DNA of 64,000 bases from Kitasatospora sp. MAA4 (GCF_029893355.1 NZ_JARZAI010000004.1:62001-126000); one strand, 5' to 3'. Numbered from the stretch's first letter, positions 42,292 to 51,159 are shown. The notes: a model not told the origin generated them from the letters alone. Program-made: numbers and translations.

Positions 42292-43160
42292 TGACCACCC
42301 CCTCCCCCGGGCGCCGCCGATCGCCGGTCTTCGACGCGGTGACCCCGCTGGGCCTGACCGCCCGCTACCTGACGCTGCTGGTGATCCTGGCCGTCACGGT
42401 CGGGCCGATGCTGTGGGAGCTGTCCACCTCACTGAAGAGCGTCTTCGAGGACGTCTACACCGCCACCCCGCAACTCCTGCCGCACCGCCCGACGTTGGAC
42501 AACTACACGCAGGTCGCCCGGACCGTCCCGATCACGCACTTCGCGCTGAACTCGCTGATCGTCGCGGCGCTCTGCGTGGGCGGCAACCTGCTGGGCGCCA
42601 CCACCGCCGGCTACGCGCTGGCCCGGCTGCGCTTTTGCGGCCGACGCCTGGTGCTGGGCCTGTTCCTGTCCACGCTGATCCTGCCCGGCGAGGTGACCAT
42701 CATCTCGCAGTACCAGACGGTCACCCGGCTGGGCCTTGGCAACTCGCTCGTCGGGGTGGCGCTGCCGGCGATGATCGGCGCGCTGAACGTGCTGCTGATG
42801 CGCAACGCGTTCCTGGCCATCCCACCAGAGGTGGAGGAGGCCGCCGTGATCGACGGCGCCACCGTCTGGCAGCGGCTGCGCCACATCGCGCTGCCCAGCG
42901 TGAAGGGCACGCTGAGCGTGATCGCCATCCTGACCTTCATAGGGGCCTGGGACGACTTCCTGTGGCCGCTGCTGGTGCTGCAGAGCCCCGACAAGCTCAC
43001 CCTCACCGTTGGACTGTCCTATCTGCAGAGCGTCTTCGCCGCCGATCCGCGCGTCATCGCGGCCGGCGCGATGATCGCCCTGCTGCCAATCCTGGCCCTC
43101 TTCACGGCGTTGCAGCGGTACTTCTTCCGCGGCGTCGGCGAGGGTGCGGTGAAGGGCTGA
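42291..43160 (+). CDS. Sugar ABC importer permease (MalG/UgpE type)
   Basis: A 289-residue polytopic protein with six TM segments, MalG-type STLILPGEVTIISQYQTVTR and the EAA loop EVEEAAVIDGATVWQRLRHI. It forms the second half of the channel. No ATPase gene accompanies the operon, which is normal in streptomycetes where MsiK energises many sugar importers. Confidence 0.92.
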   Translation: MTTPSPGRRRSPVFDAVTPLGLTARYLTLLVILAVTVGPMLWELSTSLKSVFEDVYTATPQLLPHRPTLDNYTQVARTVPITHFALNSLIVAALCVGGNLLGATTAGYALARLRFCGRRLVLGLFLSTLILPGEVTIISQYQTVTRLGLGNSLVGVALPAMIGALNVLLMRNAFLAIPPEVEEAAVIDGATVWQRLRHIALPSVKGTLSVIAILTFIGAWDDFLWPLLVLQSPDKLTLTVGLSYLQSVFAADPRVIAAGAMIALLPILALFTALQRYFFRGVGEGAVKG

Positions 43161-43187
43161 CGAACCGTCATGACGACCGGAGAACCG

Positions 43188-44450
43188 ATGACCACCCCGA
43201 CCGACCGTCCGCCGCGCTTCGGCGTCAACTACACCCCGTCCCAGGGGTGGTTCCACCACTGGCTGGACTTCGACCTGGACGCTGTGCGGGCCGACCTGGA
43301 CTCGGTCGCCGCGCTGGGCCTGGACCACGTCCGGGTCTTCCCACTCTGGCCGCTGTTCCAGCCCAACCGCACGCTGATCCGCCCGCGCGCCGTCGAACAG
43401 CTGACCGCTCTGGTGGACGCGGCGGGTGAACGCGGTCTGGACGTGGCGGTGGACGGCCTCCAGGGCCACCTGTCCAGCTTCGACTTCCTGCCCGCCTGGA
43501 CCACCACCTGGCACCGGCGCAACCTCTTCACCGACCCCGAGGTCGTCGAGGGCCAGGCCGCCTACCTGCACACCCTGGCCGCCGCACTGGCCGAGCGCGG
43601 CAACTTCCTGGGTCTGACCATCGGCAACGAGATCAACCAGTTCTCCGGCGACCCGCACCCCGACCCGGACCGGATCACCCCCGACCAGGCCGCCGGCTGG
43701 CTGCGCCGCCTGCTGGCCGCCTGCGAGCAGGGCGCGCCGGGCCGGCTGCACCTGCACGCGGCGTACGACGCGGCGTGGTACCAGGACGACCACCCGTTCA
43801 CCCCGGCGCAGGCCGCCCGGATCGGCGCGGCCACCGCCGTGCACTCCTGGGTCTTCAACGGCACCGCCCAGCGCTACGGCGCCGATTCGACCGCTACCGG
43901 CCAACACGCCGCCTACCTGGTCGAGTTGTCCAAGGCCTGGGCCGACGATCCGCACCGCCCGATCTGGTTGCAGGAGGTCGGCGCGCCGGCCCCGCAGATC
44001 GCCGCCGAGGACGCGGCCGGCTTCACCGAGACCACTCTCGCCGCCGCACTCGACTGCCCCGATCTGTGGGGCGTCACCTGGTGGTGCTCGCACGACGTCG
44101 ACCGCTCGCTCGCCGACTTCCCCGAACTCGAATACAGTCTGGGTCTGTTGACCAACGACAGACAGCTCAAGCCGGCCGGACGGGCGCTCTCGCGAGCGGT
44201 CTCCGAAGCCAGGACGCACTGGCAGCCACCGCTTCCCCGCAGCACGGCCCTGGTCCTGGACCTGCCGGACGACGCGCCCAGGCGCTCCACCTGCGCCCCC
44301 GGCGGCGCGTTCTTCGAGGCCTTCATGCGGCTGACCGCCGACGGTGCGCGGCCGACCGCGCTGCTGGCCGCGCACGCCTCGGACGAGCAGCACCTGAGCG
44401 CGCGCGGGATCACCGAAGTCGTCACGGTCGAGGACGTCGACCGCTCCTGA
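43188..44450 (+). CDS. GH5-like (clan A) glycoside hydrolase, probable beta-mannosidase/mannanase-type
   Basis: A 420-residue TIM-barrel hydrolase without a signal peptide: FGVNYTPSQGWFHHWLDFDL at the start, LDHVRVFPLWPLFQPNRTLI, GNFLGLTIGNEINQFSGDPH with the acid/base Glu after NE, and IWLQEVGAPAPQIAAEDAAG with the likely nucleophile Glu. The pattern fits clan GH-A, GH5-like. Between an oligosaccharide importer and an alpha-mannosidase, a beta-mannoside bond (the core of N-glycans or mannan) is a sensible target, but this is inferred. ATG 43188 has GGAG 5 nt upstream; ATG 43170 is an alternative with a poorer site. Confidence 0.8.
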   Translation: MTTPTDRPPRFGVNYTPSQGWFHHWLDFDLDAVRADLDSVAALGLDHVRVFPLWPLFQPNRTLIRPRAVEQLTALVDAAGERGLDVAVDGLQGHLSSFDFLPAWTTTWHRRNLFTDPEVVEGQAAYLHTLAAALAERGNFLGLTIGNEINQFSGDPHPDPDRITPDQAAGWLRRLLAACEQGAPGRLHLHAAYDAAWYQDDHPFTPAQAARIGAATAVHSWVFNGTAQRYGADSTATGQHAAYLVELSKAWADDPHRPIWLQEVGAPAPQIAAEDAAGFTETTLAAALDCPDLWGVTWWCSHDVDRSLADFPELEYSLGLLTNDRQLKPAGRALSRAVSEARTHWQPPLPRSTALVLDLPDDAPRRSTCAPGGAFFEAFMRLTADGARPTALLAAHASDEQHLSARGITEVVTVEDVDRS

Positions 44451-44483
44451 CCCGCCCACCCCCGCCCTCTTCTGGAGCCCACC

Positions 44484-47400
44484 GTGCATGACGACCGCAC
44501 CCTCGTCGAGTCCCGCCTCAAGCGCGTCCTCGACGAGCGCATCCGCCCCGCGATCCACCCCGCGTCGGTGCCGCTGGAGGTCGGTATCTGGACCGCCCCC
44601 GACGAGCCCGTCCCGGTCGCCGAGGGCCTGGCCGCACTGCGCACCCCGATCGCGGTCGGGCAACCGTGGGGTGCGCCCTGGGGCACCAGCTGGCTGACGG
44701 TCTCCGGCACCGTTCCCGCGGCCTGGGCCGGGCGGACCGTGGAGGCGCTGATCGACCTGGGCTTCGACAAGAACATGCCCGGTTTCCAGTGCGAGGGCCT
44801 GGTCTACCGGCCGGACGGCACGCCGGTGAAGGGCATCAACCCGTGCAACCAGTGGGTGCGGATCGCCGCACCCGCGATCGGCGGCGAGCAGGTGCTGCTG
44901 CACGTCGAAGCCGCCTCCAACCCGGTGGTTCTGGACTACCACCCCTTCCTACCAACCGAGTTGGGCGAGAAGGCGACGGCCGGCGACCAGCCGCAGTACC
45001 GGCTGACCCGCGTCGACCTGGCGGTCTTCGACGAGAGCGTCTGGCAGCTGGTGATGGACCTGGAGGTGCTGGGCGAACTGATGGCCGAGCTCCCGGTGGA
45101 CGGTGCGCGGCGCTGGGAGATCCTGCGGGCGGTCGAACGGGCGCTGGACGCCGTCGACCTCCAGGACGTCAACGGGACGGCAGAAGCGGCCCGTTCGGAA
45201 CTCGCGGCGGTACTGGCCGCACCCGCCTCGGCCTCCGCGCACCGGATCAGCGCGGTCGGCCACGCGCACATCGACTCCGCCTGGCTGTGGCCGCTGCGCG
45301 AGACGGTCCGCAAGGTGGCGCGCACCACGGCCAACATGACCGCGCTCCTCCAGGACGAGCCGGACTTCGTCTACACCATGTCCCAGGCCCAGCAGTACGC
45401 CTGGATCAAGGAGCACAGGCCCGAGGTGTACGCGAAGGTCAAGGCGGCGGTGGCCGAGGGCCGCTTCGTGCCGGCCGGCGGCATGTGGGTGGAGTCGGAC
45501 ACCAACATGCCGGGCTCGGAGGCGATGGCCCGGCAGTTCGTGCACGGCAAGCGGTTCTTCCTGGAGGAGTTCGGCATCGATAACCAGGAGGCCTGGCTGC
45601 CGGACACCTTCGGCTTCACCGGCGGGCTGCCGCAGATCATCAAGGCGGCCGGGTCGAAGTGGCTGCTCACCCAGAAGATCTCCTGGAGCCAGGTCAACTC
45701 CTTTCCGCACCACACCTTCTGGTGGGAGGGCATCGACGGGACGCGGATCTTCACCCACTTCCCGCCGATCGACACCTACAACTGCTCCATGAAGGGCAGT
45801 GAAATCGCCCACGCAGCACGGAACTTCAAGGACAAGGGGCGGGCCTCGCACTCGCTCGCGCCGACCGGCTGGGGCGACGGCGGCGGCGGCACCACCCGCG
45901 AGATGATCGCCAAGGCGGCCCGGCTGCGCAACCTGGAGGGCTCGGCCACCGTCCAGTGGGAGAAGCCCGCCGAGTTCTTCGCCAAGGCGCAGGCCGAGTA
46001 CCCGGACCCGCCGGTCTGGGTCGGCGAGCTCTACCTCGAACTGCACCGCGCCACACTGACCAGCCAGGCCAGAACCAAGCAGGGCAACCGGGCGAGCGAG
46101 AACCTGCTGCGCGAGGCCGAGCTGTGGGCCGCCACCGCAGCCGTCCGCAGCAAATTCGCCTACCCGTACCAGCAGTTGGACCGGATCTGGAAGACCGTGC
46201 TGCTGCACCAGTTCCACGACATCCTGCCCGGCTCCTCGATCGCCTGGGTGCACCGGGAGGCCGAGCAGACCTACGCCGCCGTCGCCGAGGAGCTGACCGC
46301 CCTGGTCGCCGAGGCCCAGCAGGCACTGGCCGGTGGCGCAACGTCCGGCACGGAGGTGGTCTTCAACGCGACCCCGCACGAGCGGGCGGGCGTACCGGCC
46401 GGCGGCGCCCGCAGGACGCCTCCGACACTGAGCGGCTGCACGGTCCAGCCCCGGGCCGAGGGCGGATTCCTGCTGGACAACGGCCTGTTGCGGGTCGCGG
46501 TCGACGGACGCGGGCTCGTCGTCTCGGCGTACGACCTGGCAAACGAGCGCGAGACGGTCGCCCCCGGCACGGCCGCCAACCTGCTGCAGATCCACCCCGA
46601 CTTCCCCAACATGTGGGACGCCTGGGACGTCGACCAGTTCTACCGCAACACCGTCACCGACCTCACCGACCTGGACGAACTCACCGTCCTCGCCAAGGAC
46701 TCGGACGCGGTGGCGGTCCGGGTGACGCGTTCCTTCGGCGCCTCACGGGTGGTGCAGACGCTGACCCTCGCCGCCGGCGTCGGGCGCCTCGACCTGGACA
46801 CCGAGGTGGACTGGCACGAGCGAGAGAAGTTCCTCAAAGCCGCCTTCCCCCTCGACCTGCACACCGAACGCTACGCCGCCGAGACCCAGTTCGGCCACCT
46901 GCACCGCCCCACCCACACCAACACCAGCTGGGAGGCGGCGAAGTTCGAGGCCTGCAACCACCGCTTCGTCCACTTCGCCGAACCCGACTGGGGCGTGGCC
47001 CTGGTGACCGCCTCCACCTACGGCCACGACGTGACCCGCAGTGTGCGGGCCGAGGACCAGGGCACCACCACCACGGTCCGCGTCTCGCTGCTGCGCGCCC
47101 CGCGCTTCCCCGACCCGCACACCGACCAGGGCGTGCACCACTTCCGGCACGCACTGGTCCCCGGCGCCACCATCGGCGACGCGGTCCGCGAGGGCTACCG
47201 GATCAACCTGCCCGAGCGGCGGATCCCCGGGGACGCCGAGGTGGTACCCCTGGTGAGCGTTGACCGCGACGCGGTGGTGGTCAGCGCCGTCAAACTGGCC
47301 GACGACGGCAGCGGCGACGTGGTGGTGCGGCTGTACGAGGCGCACGGCGCCCGGGCCCGGGCACAGTTGCGCGCTTCGTTCGCCCCGGTCGGCGTGCAGG

Positions 47401-47531
47401 CCTGCGACCTGCTGGAGCGCCCGCTCGGCGCGCATCCGGAACTGCGCGGGGACACCGTGGAGTTGAAGCTTCGACCGTTCGAGCTGGTCACCCTGCGGTT
47501 CGCCCGCGCGGTCGACGCCTGGTCGTCATGA
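44484..47531 (+). CDS. GH38 alpha-mannosidase
   Basis: A 1015-residue cytoplasmic enzyme of the bacterial MngB/Ams1-like class. An N-terminal domain (1-250) precedes the GH38 fold: zinc ligands in AVGHAHIDSAWLWPLRETVR (about 262-264), nucleophile in EAWLPDTFGFTGGLPQIIKA (about 373), DGTRIFTHFPPIDTYNCSMK, and LLHQFHDILPGSSIAWVHRE with a further zinc His. It removes alpha-linked mannose from imported oligosaccharides. The family length is about 1000, so it is complete. GTG 44484 follows GGAG, and the stop overlaps the kinase start (ATGA). Confidence 0.95.
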   Translation: MHDDRTLVESRLKRVLDERIRPAIHPASVPLEVGIWTAPDEPVPVAEGLAALRTPIAVGQPWGAPWGTSWLTVSGTVPAAWAGRTVEALIDLGFDKNMPGFQCEGLVYRPDGTPVKGINPCNQWVRIAAPAIGGEQVLLHVEAASNPVVLDYHPFLPTELGEKATAGDQPQYRLTRVDLAVFDESVWQLVMDLEVLGELMAELPVDGARRWEILRAVERALDAVDLQDVNGTAEAARSELAAVLAAPASASAHRISAVGHAHIDSAWLWPLRETVRKVARTTANMTALLQDEPDFVYTMSQAQQYAWIKEHRPEVYAKVKAAVAEGRFVPAGGMWVESDTNMPGSEAMARQFVHGKRFFLEEFGIDNQEAWLPDTFGFTGGLPQIIKAAGSKWLLTQKISWSQVNSFPHHTFWWEGIDGTRIFTHFPPIDTYNCSMKGSEIAHAARNFKDKGRASHSLAPTGWGDGGGGTTREMIAKAARLRNLEGSATVQWEKPAEFFAKAQAEYPDPPVWVGELYLELHRATLTSQARTKQGNRASENLLREAELWAATAAVRSKFAYPYQQLDRIWKTVLLHQFHDILPGSSIAWVHREAEQTYAAVAEELTALVAEAQQALAGGATSGTEVVFNATPHERAGVPAGGARRTPPTLSGCTVQPRAEGGFLLDNGLLRVAVDGRGLVVSAYDLANERETVAPGTAANLLQIHPDFPNMWDAWDVDQFYRNTVTDLTDLDELTVLAKDSDAVAVRVTRSFGASRVVQTLTLAAGVGRLDLDTEVDWHEREKFLKAAFPLDLHTERYAAETQFGHLHRPTHTNTSWEAAKFEACNHRFVHFAEPDWGVALVTASTYGHDVTRSVRAEDQGTTTTVRVSLLRAPRFPDPHTDQGVHHFRHALVPGATIGDAVREGYRINLPERRIPGDAEVVPLVSVDRDAVVVSAVKLADDGSGDVVVRLYEAHGARARAQLRASFAPVGVQACDLLERPLGAHPELRGDTVELKLRPFELVTLRFARAVDAWSS

Positions 47532-48487
47532 GCGCGGTCGTCACGAGCACGCCGGAGCCAGCCGGGCTGATCGCCGCTCTCGACATCGGGGGCACGAAGA
47601 TCGCCGGCGCGCTGGTCGACCGACAGGGCACCGTACTGCATCGGGTGCAGCGGCTCACCCCGGCGCAGGAGCCGGGCGAGGCCGTACTACTGACGATCCA
47701 TCAGGTGCTCGGAAGGCTCAGCGCCGTCCCGCGCTGGCAGCAGGTGCGGGCGCTGGGAATCGGCTGCGCGGGCCCGGTGGACATCGCCCGCGGGACCGTC
47801 AGCCCGGTCAACATCCCCGGCTGGCGTGACTTTCCCCTGGTCGCGCGGGTGGCCGCCGACCCGGCGGTGGCGGGCCTGCCGGTGGTGCTGGGCGGCGACG
47901 GCGTCGCGATGGCCGCCGGTGAGCGCTGGCGCGGCGCCGCCCGGGACGCCGTCAGCGCGCTCTGCCTGGTGGTCTCCACCGGCGTCGGGGCCGGACTCGT
48001 CCTCGACGGCGCCGTCCACCCCGGCCCCAGCGGCAACGCCGGGCACCTGGGCCACCTCAGCGTGGACCTCGACGGGGAGCCGTGCCCGTGCGGATCACGC
48101 GGCTGCCTGGAGATGCTAGCCAGCGGCACCGCGATCGCCCGCCAGGCGCTGCGCTCCGGCTGGCAGCCCGCCGCCCGCGGCGGCGCCGCCGACGCCGCCG
48201 CGGTCGCCGAGTCCGCACGTCAGGGCGACTCGCTGGCCCTCGCGGCCTACGACCGCGCGGCCCGGGCACTGGCCGCGGGCATCGCGGCCACCGCCACCCT
48301 GCTGGACCTGCGCCTGGCGGTGGTCGGCGGCGGCGTGGCGCAGGCGGGCGAGCTGCTGCTCGCCCCGCTGCGGCGGCACCTGCACACCTACGCCGCCCTG
48401 CCCTACGTGCACCCGGTCGAGGTCCGCCGCACCGGTCTGGGCCCCGACGCGGGCCTGATCGGCGCCGCCGCGCTCACGGTGTCCTGA
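47528..48487 (+). CDS. ROK-family sugar kinase
   Basis: A 319-residue ROK protein without an HTH, hence a kinase rather than a repressor: ATP motif LIAALDIGGTKIAGALVDRQ, sugar/phosphate region STGVGAGLVLDGAVHPGPSG, and the zinc/ROK signature GHLGHLSVDLDGEPCPCGSR then GCLEMLASG with the CxCGxxGC ligands. Glucose, mannose or fructose are usual substrates; after two alpha-mannosidases a mannokinase role is likely. It is coupled to the GH38 gene and ends the operon. Confidence 0.9.
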   Translation: MSAVVTSTPEPAGLIAALDIGGTKIAGALVDRQGTVLHRVQRLTPAQEPGEAVLLTIHQVLGRLSAVPRWQQVRALGIGCAGPVDIARGTVSPVNIPGWRDFPLVARVAADPAVAGLPVVLGGDGVAMAAGERWRGAARDAVSALCLVVSTGVGAGLVLDGAVHPGPSGNAGHLGHLSVDLDGEPCPCGSRGCLEMLASGTAIARQALRSGWQPAARGGAADAAAVAESARQGDSLALAAYDRAARALAAGIAATATLLDLRLAVVGGGVAQAGELLLAPLRRHLHTYAALPYVHPVEVRRTGLGPDAGLIGAAALTVS

Positions 48488-48659
48488 CCTTCGCCTTCGT
48501 CCGCCGGTCCGTGCGCCCGAGGCACCCGGTCCGCGGCCCGGCGGGACCCAGGCCGTCATCGCGATTTCCGCTGCGTTGAGCGCCCGACCGACGTGTTCGC
48601 GGCCCTGGTGGGGGTATCCGCCATAGGAGGGCTACCGGCGCGCGAGGAGGTGGACAGCC

Positions 48660-48974
48660 GTGAGCGCGGGCTTTTCGGAGCGGGAGCGGCAGATCCTGCT
48701 CGACATCGAGTGTCAGCTGGCCTGTGATCGCAGGTTGGAGCGACATCTGCGAACCGGGCACGTCGGGCTGCGCGCTGCCTGGGACAGCATCTGGACCGTG
48801 GCGATCGTCGGCGCGCTGCTGCTGGCGGGAGCGCTGGCGGCGCTGACCGCGGGCGCCTGGCTGGACCGGCCGGCCCTGGTCGTTCTGGGGGCGACGGTGG
48901 GCGCGGGCGCGGTGGCAGCCGTGATGCGGATCGTCGGCCTCCGCCGCACCGGCCTGCGCCGCACCGACCGCTGA
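48660..48974 (+). CDS. DUF3040 membrane protein
   Basis: A 104-residue protein with the DUF3040 N-terminus GFSERERQILLDIECQLACD and two TM segments (about 44-67 and 72-92), ending RRTGLRRTDR. Function unknown. GTG 48660 follows GAGGAGG. It stands alone after the mannoside operon. Confidence 0.85.
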   Translation: MSAGFSERERQILLDIECQLACDRRLERHLRTGHVGLRAAWDSIWTVAIVGALLLAGALAALTAGAWLDRPALVVLGATVGAGAVAAVMRIVGLRRTGLRRTDR

Positions 48975-49062
48975 CGCGCCCCCGCGCAAGGCCCGCGTGC
49001 CTACTTCGGCTGTCGCCGGTCGCGGCGCTCTGGCCGACACCGGGTCCACCGAGGCAGGACAA

Positions 49063-49308
49063 TCAGTATTCGGAGCCGCTTCGTCGATACGTCCCGGTAA
49101 CCTGAAGCCACGCTCCGACACCGAAGAACCCCTCGACCACATGGGGACCGTTCTCCGAAACTCGCAGAATCCGCAAAGCTCCGCTGGGGTGCACGTCGTA
49201 CTCATAGGTGGTGGTCACGGGCTTGTCTTCGTACTGCACGTCCAGCGGACCGCTGGACGGCTCCCCAGGAGACCGGGCCTCGCTCGCAAGCTTGATGTAG
49301 ACAGACAT
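49063..49308 (-). CDS. Small hypothetical protein
   Basis: An 81-residue protein starting MSVYIKLASEARSPGEPSSG, with TTYEYDVHPSGALRILRV and GFFGVGAWLQVTGTYRRSG, probably a small beta-rich fold with no signal or TM. AGAGG is only one base from ATG 49308, so translation may be leaderless or the start may differ. The gene lies in a visibly AT-richer patch, downstream of a terminator on the same strand. Unknown family. Confidence 0.55.
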   Translation of the reverse strand: MSVYIKLASEARSPGEPSSGPLDVQYEDKPVTTTYEYDVHPSGALRILRVSENGPHVVEGFFGVGAWLQVTGTYRRSGSEY

Positions 49309-49333
49309 ACCTCTACGGTATTCCCCCGAGCGC

Positions 49334-49368
49334 AAAAAGGCCGCTCCCGCATTCTCTGCGGAAACGGC
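49334..49368 (-). terminator. Intrinsic terminator with T-run
   Basis: On the minus strand GGCCG and CCGCA pair with TGCGG and CGGCC around a GAGAA loop (3-nt internal loops), followed directly by TTTTT. One of the few textbook rho-independent terminators in the window. It ends the small-ORF unit that starts near 49650. Confidence 0.8.
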
Positions 49369-49399
49369 CTGCACCCTGATCACACATGCTGGTCTGACA

Positions 49400-49416
49400 A
49401 CAGGATTTGTACCTGC
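49400..49416 (-). other. tRNA T-arm-like hairpin (possible tRNA 3' remnant)
   Basis: On the minus strand GCAGG-TACAAAT-CCTGT forms a 5-bp stem with a 7-base loop resembling a tRNA T arm (normal loop TTCAAAT), followed by TGTCAGACCA. No D arm, anticodon arm or matching 5' acceptor strand is found upstream, so it is not a complete tRNA. Confidence 0.3.
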
Positions 49417-49439
49417 GCCCCCACCCCTACGTGTCCTTG

Positions 49440-49520
49440 TCAATCTCCCCGCCGAAAGCTGGGTGAGAATTTCGCGGTCACGAGTCGCAGCGTCAGGGCT
49501 TCTGCTTCACCAAGCTGCAT
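49440..49520 (-). CDS. 26-residue ORF with a perfect ribosome site
   Basis: ATG 49520 encodes MQLGEAEALTLRLVTAKFSP then SFRRGD and TGA. The preceding GAGGAGGT (49534-49527) is among the strongest ribosome sites in the window, with 6-7 nt spacing. No family is known to me. It belongs to a compact unit: hairpin, short ORFs, T-arm-like hairpin, terminator. It could be a leader peptide, a small protein, or part of a regulatory RNA. Confidence 0.5.
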   Translation of the reverse strand: MQLGEAEALTLRLVTAKFSPSFRRGD

Positions 49521-49524
49521 CTGG

Positions 49525-49653
49525 TTACCTCCTCGCGATCGCTCTGCCGTTCAATTGTTCCGGCAAATTCCATGTTACTCCGCGCAGCGCGCTTGCGGGC
49601 CTGCCGCGTAGGAGAATCACGCCGTGCGAGGGTACGGACGGCGTGATTGTCAT
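49525..49653 (-). CDS. Possible 42-residue ORF overlapping the next ribosome site
   Basis: ATG 49653 opens MTITPSVPSHGVILLRGRPA and ends ...NGRAIARR with a TAA inside the GAGGAGGTAA ribosome site of the 26-residue ORF, the geometry of translational coupling. A second ATG at 49573 in another frame has GGAG upstream and is an alternative. Low confidence that this is translated. Confidence 0.25.
   Translation of the reverse strand: MTITPSVPSHGVILLRGRPASALRGVTWNLPEQLNGRAIARR
49615..49648 (-). promoter_or_regulatory. 11-bp hairpin at the head of the small-ORF unit
   Basis: AATCACGCCGT (49615-49625) and ACGGCGTGATT (49638-49648) are perfect arms with a 12-nt loop. It may be an operator or an RNA stem upstream of the short ORFs; it could also terminate the MFS transcript that ends at 49750. 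Confidence 0.5.
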
Positions 49654-49749
49654 CCTTCAGGTCAGCGCCGACCCGCCCTGTCTGCTCCCCCTTGCGGCGC
49701 GTGGTCCCGACCGAGGCGGTCGGCGTCGTACGGTCGGACATGACGGTGG

Positions 49750-51159
49750 TCAGCCGCGGGGCAGCAGGAGGCGGGAGAGCGCGGCGGTGGCCAGGAGGAG
49801 GGCGGCGACCGCGAGGAGGCCGAGGCGCATGCCCGGGAGCGAGAAGTCGCCGCCGGGGCCGGAGAGCAGGCTGCCGAAGAGCGCGACGGCGAGCGCCCCG
49901 CCGGTCTGGCGCAGGGAGTTGAGCAGCCCCGACGCAGTCCCGGAGCGCTCGGCGGGGACGGCGTCCATCAGCAGCGCGGTCAGCGCGGGCACCACGAGCG
50001 CCCCGCCGATGCTCAGCGGCAGCAGCAGGACCAGCACCAGCCACACCGGGGTGTGCGCGGCCAGCGGCAGCATGGCCAGCATCGCCGCAGTGAAGACCAG
50101 CTGCCCGGCGACGATCACCGGCCGCCGTCCGACCCGCTCCGCCAGCCGCGGCGAGACCAGGTTGGTTGCCGTCACCACGACCGACATGGGGACGAACATC
50201 AGCCCGGCCGCGATCCCCGGCATTCCGCGCAGCTGCTGGTAGTACAGACCGAGGAGGAAGATCCCGCCGTAGAAGGCGGCGTTGACGGCGAAGCCGACCG
50301 CGAGCGGGACGGCCACCCTGCGGTCCCTCAGCACACCCAGCGGGACCATGGGCTGGCGGTGCCGAGCCTCTATCGCACGGAAGGCGCAACCGGAGGCGAC
50401 GGCGAGCGCGCCGGCGGCCAGCACAGGGCCGCTCGTCCACCCCAGGTGACCGCCCTCGATCACCGCGAAGGCCAGCCCGGCCAGGGCCAGTACGGCCGTG
50501 AGCTGGCCGCCGCCGTCCAGCGCGGCGGGCCGGCGCGGGGAGCGCGGCACCCGGATCAGCAGTCCCAGGATCACCGCGCCCACCGGGAGGTTGAGCAGGA
50601 AGACCGCCCGCCAGCCCACCGAGTCGGTGAGCAGCCCGCCCAGCACCGGTCCCGCGGCCATCGCCACCGAGCCGCCGACCGTCCACAGCGCGATGGCGCG
50701 GGCGCGAGCCCGGGGGTCCTCGTAGGTCTGCCGGATCAGCGCCAGCGAGGCCGGCATCACCACCGCGGCGGCGCCGCCCTGCGCCACGCGCGCGGCGACC
50801 AGCACACCGATGCCGGGCGCGAGCGCGCAGCCGAGCGAGGCGAGGGTGAACAGGGCGACGCCCCAGGCGTAGGCGCGCCGGGCGCCGACCCGGTCGGCGA
50901 GGGCGCCTGCGGAGAGCATCAGGGCTGCGAACATGAGGGTGTACGCGTCCACCACCCACTGCAGTCCGGTCATCCCGCCGCTGAGGGAGTCGCGGATCGC
51001 GGGCAGTGCGATGTTCACGGCCGAGACGTCGATGGTGATCACCGTGAACCCGAGCAGCGAGGCGACGAGCGTGACGCCGCTGCGCCGCTGCGCGGCCGGT
51101 CGGGCCCGGTCCGGCTGTCGTCGCTGGAGCGTGGGCGTAGGCGCGGGCGTGGCCGGCAT
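49750..51159 (-). CDS. MFS exporter, DHA2 (14-TM) drug:H+ antiporter type
   Basis: A 469-residue multidrug-type exporter: GVTLVASLLGFTVITIDVSA with AVNIALPAIRDSLSGGMTGL (TM1 and loop), the LSAGALADRVGARRAYAWGV motif A, GPVLGGLLTDSVGWRAVFLL motif C, and NLPVGAVILGLLIRVPRSPR, all standard for the EmrB/QacA group. It expels toxic compounds, dyes or antibiotics; substrate unknown. ATG 51159 follows AAGGAG. The divergent XRE gene is the likely regulator. Confidence 0.92.
   Translation of the reverse strand: MPATPAPTPTLQRRQPDRARPAAQRRSGVTLVASLLGFTVITIDVSAVNIALPAIRDSLSGGMTGLQWVVDAYTLMFAALMLSAGALADRVGARRAYAWGVALFTLASLGCALAPGIGVLVAARVAQGGAAAVVMPASLALIRQTYEDPRARARAIALWTVGGSVAMAAGPVLGGLLTDSVGWRAVFLLNLPVGAVILGLLIRVPRSPRRPAALDGGGQLTAVLALAGLAFAVIEGGHLGWTSGPVLAAGALAVASGCAFRAIEARHRQPMVPLGVLRDRRVAVPLAVGFAVNAAFYGGIFLLGLYYQQLRGMPGIAAGLMFVPMSVVVTATNLVSPRLAERVGRRPVIVAGQLVFTAAMLAMLPLAAHTPVWLVLVLLLPLSIGGALVVPALTALLMDAVPAERSGTASGLLNSLRQTGGALAVALFGSLLSGPGGDFSLPGMRLGLLAVAALLLATAALSRLLLPRG

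Noticed and set aside
42429-44942. 837-residue minus-strand frame across the permease and hydrolase genes
   Set aside because: Antisense artefact of GC-biased third positions; the plus strand has well-supported ABC and GH genes with ribosome sites.
49390-49500. A complete tRNA gene
   Set aside because: Only a T-arm-like stem and partial acceptor are present; no anticodon or D arm and no matching 5' acceptor strand within 110 bp upstream.
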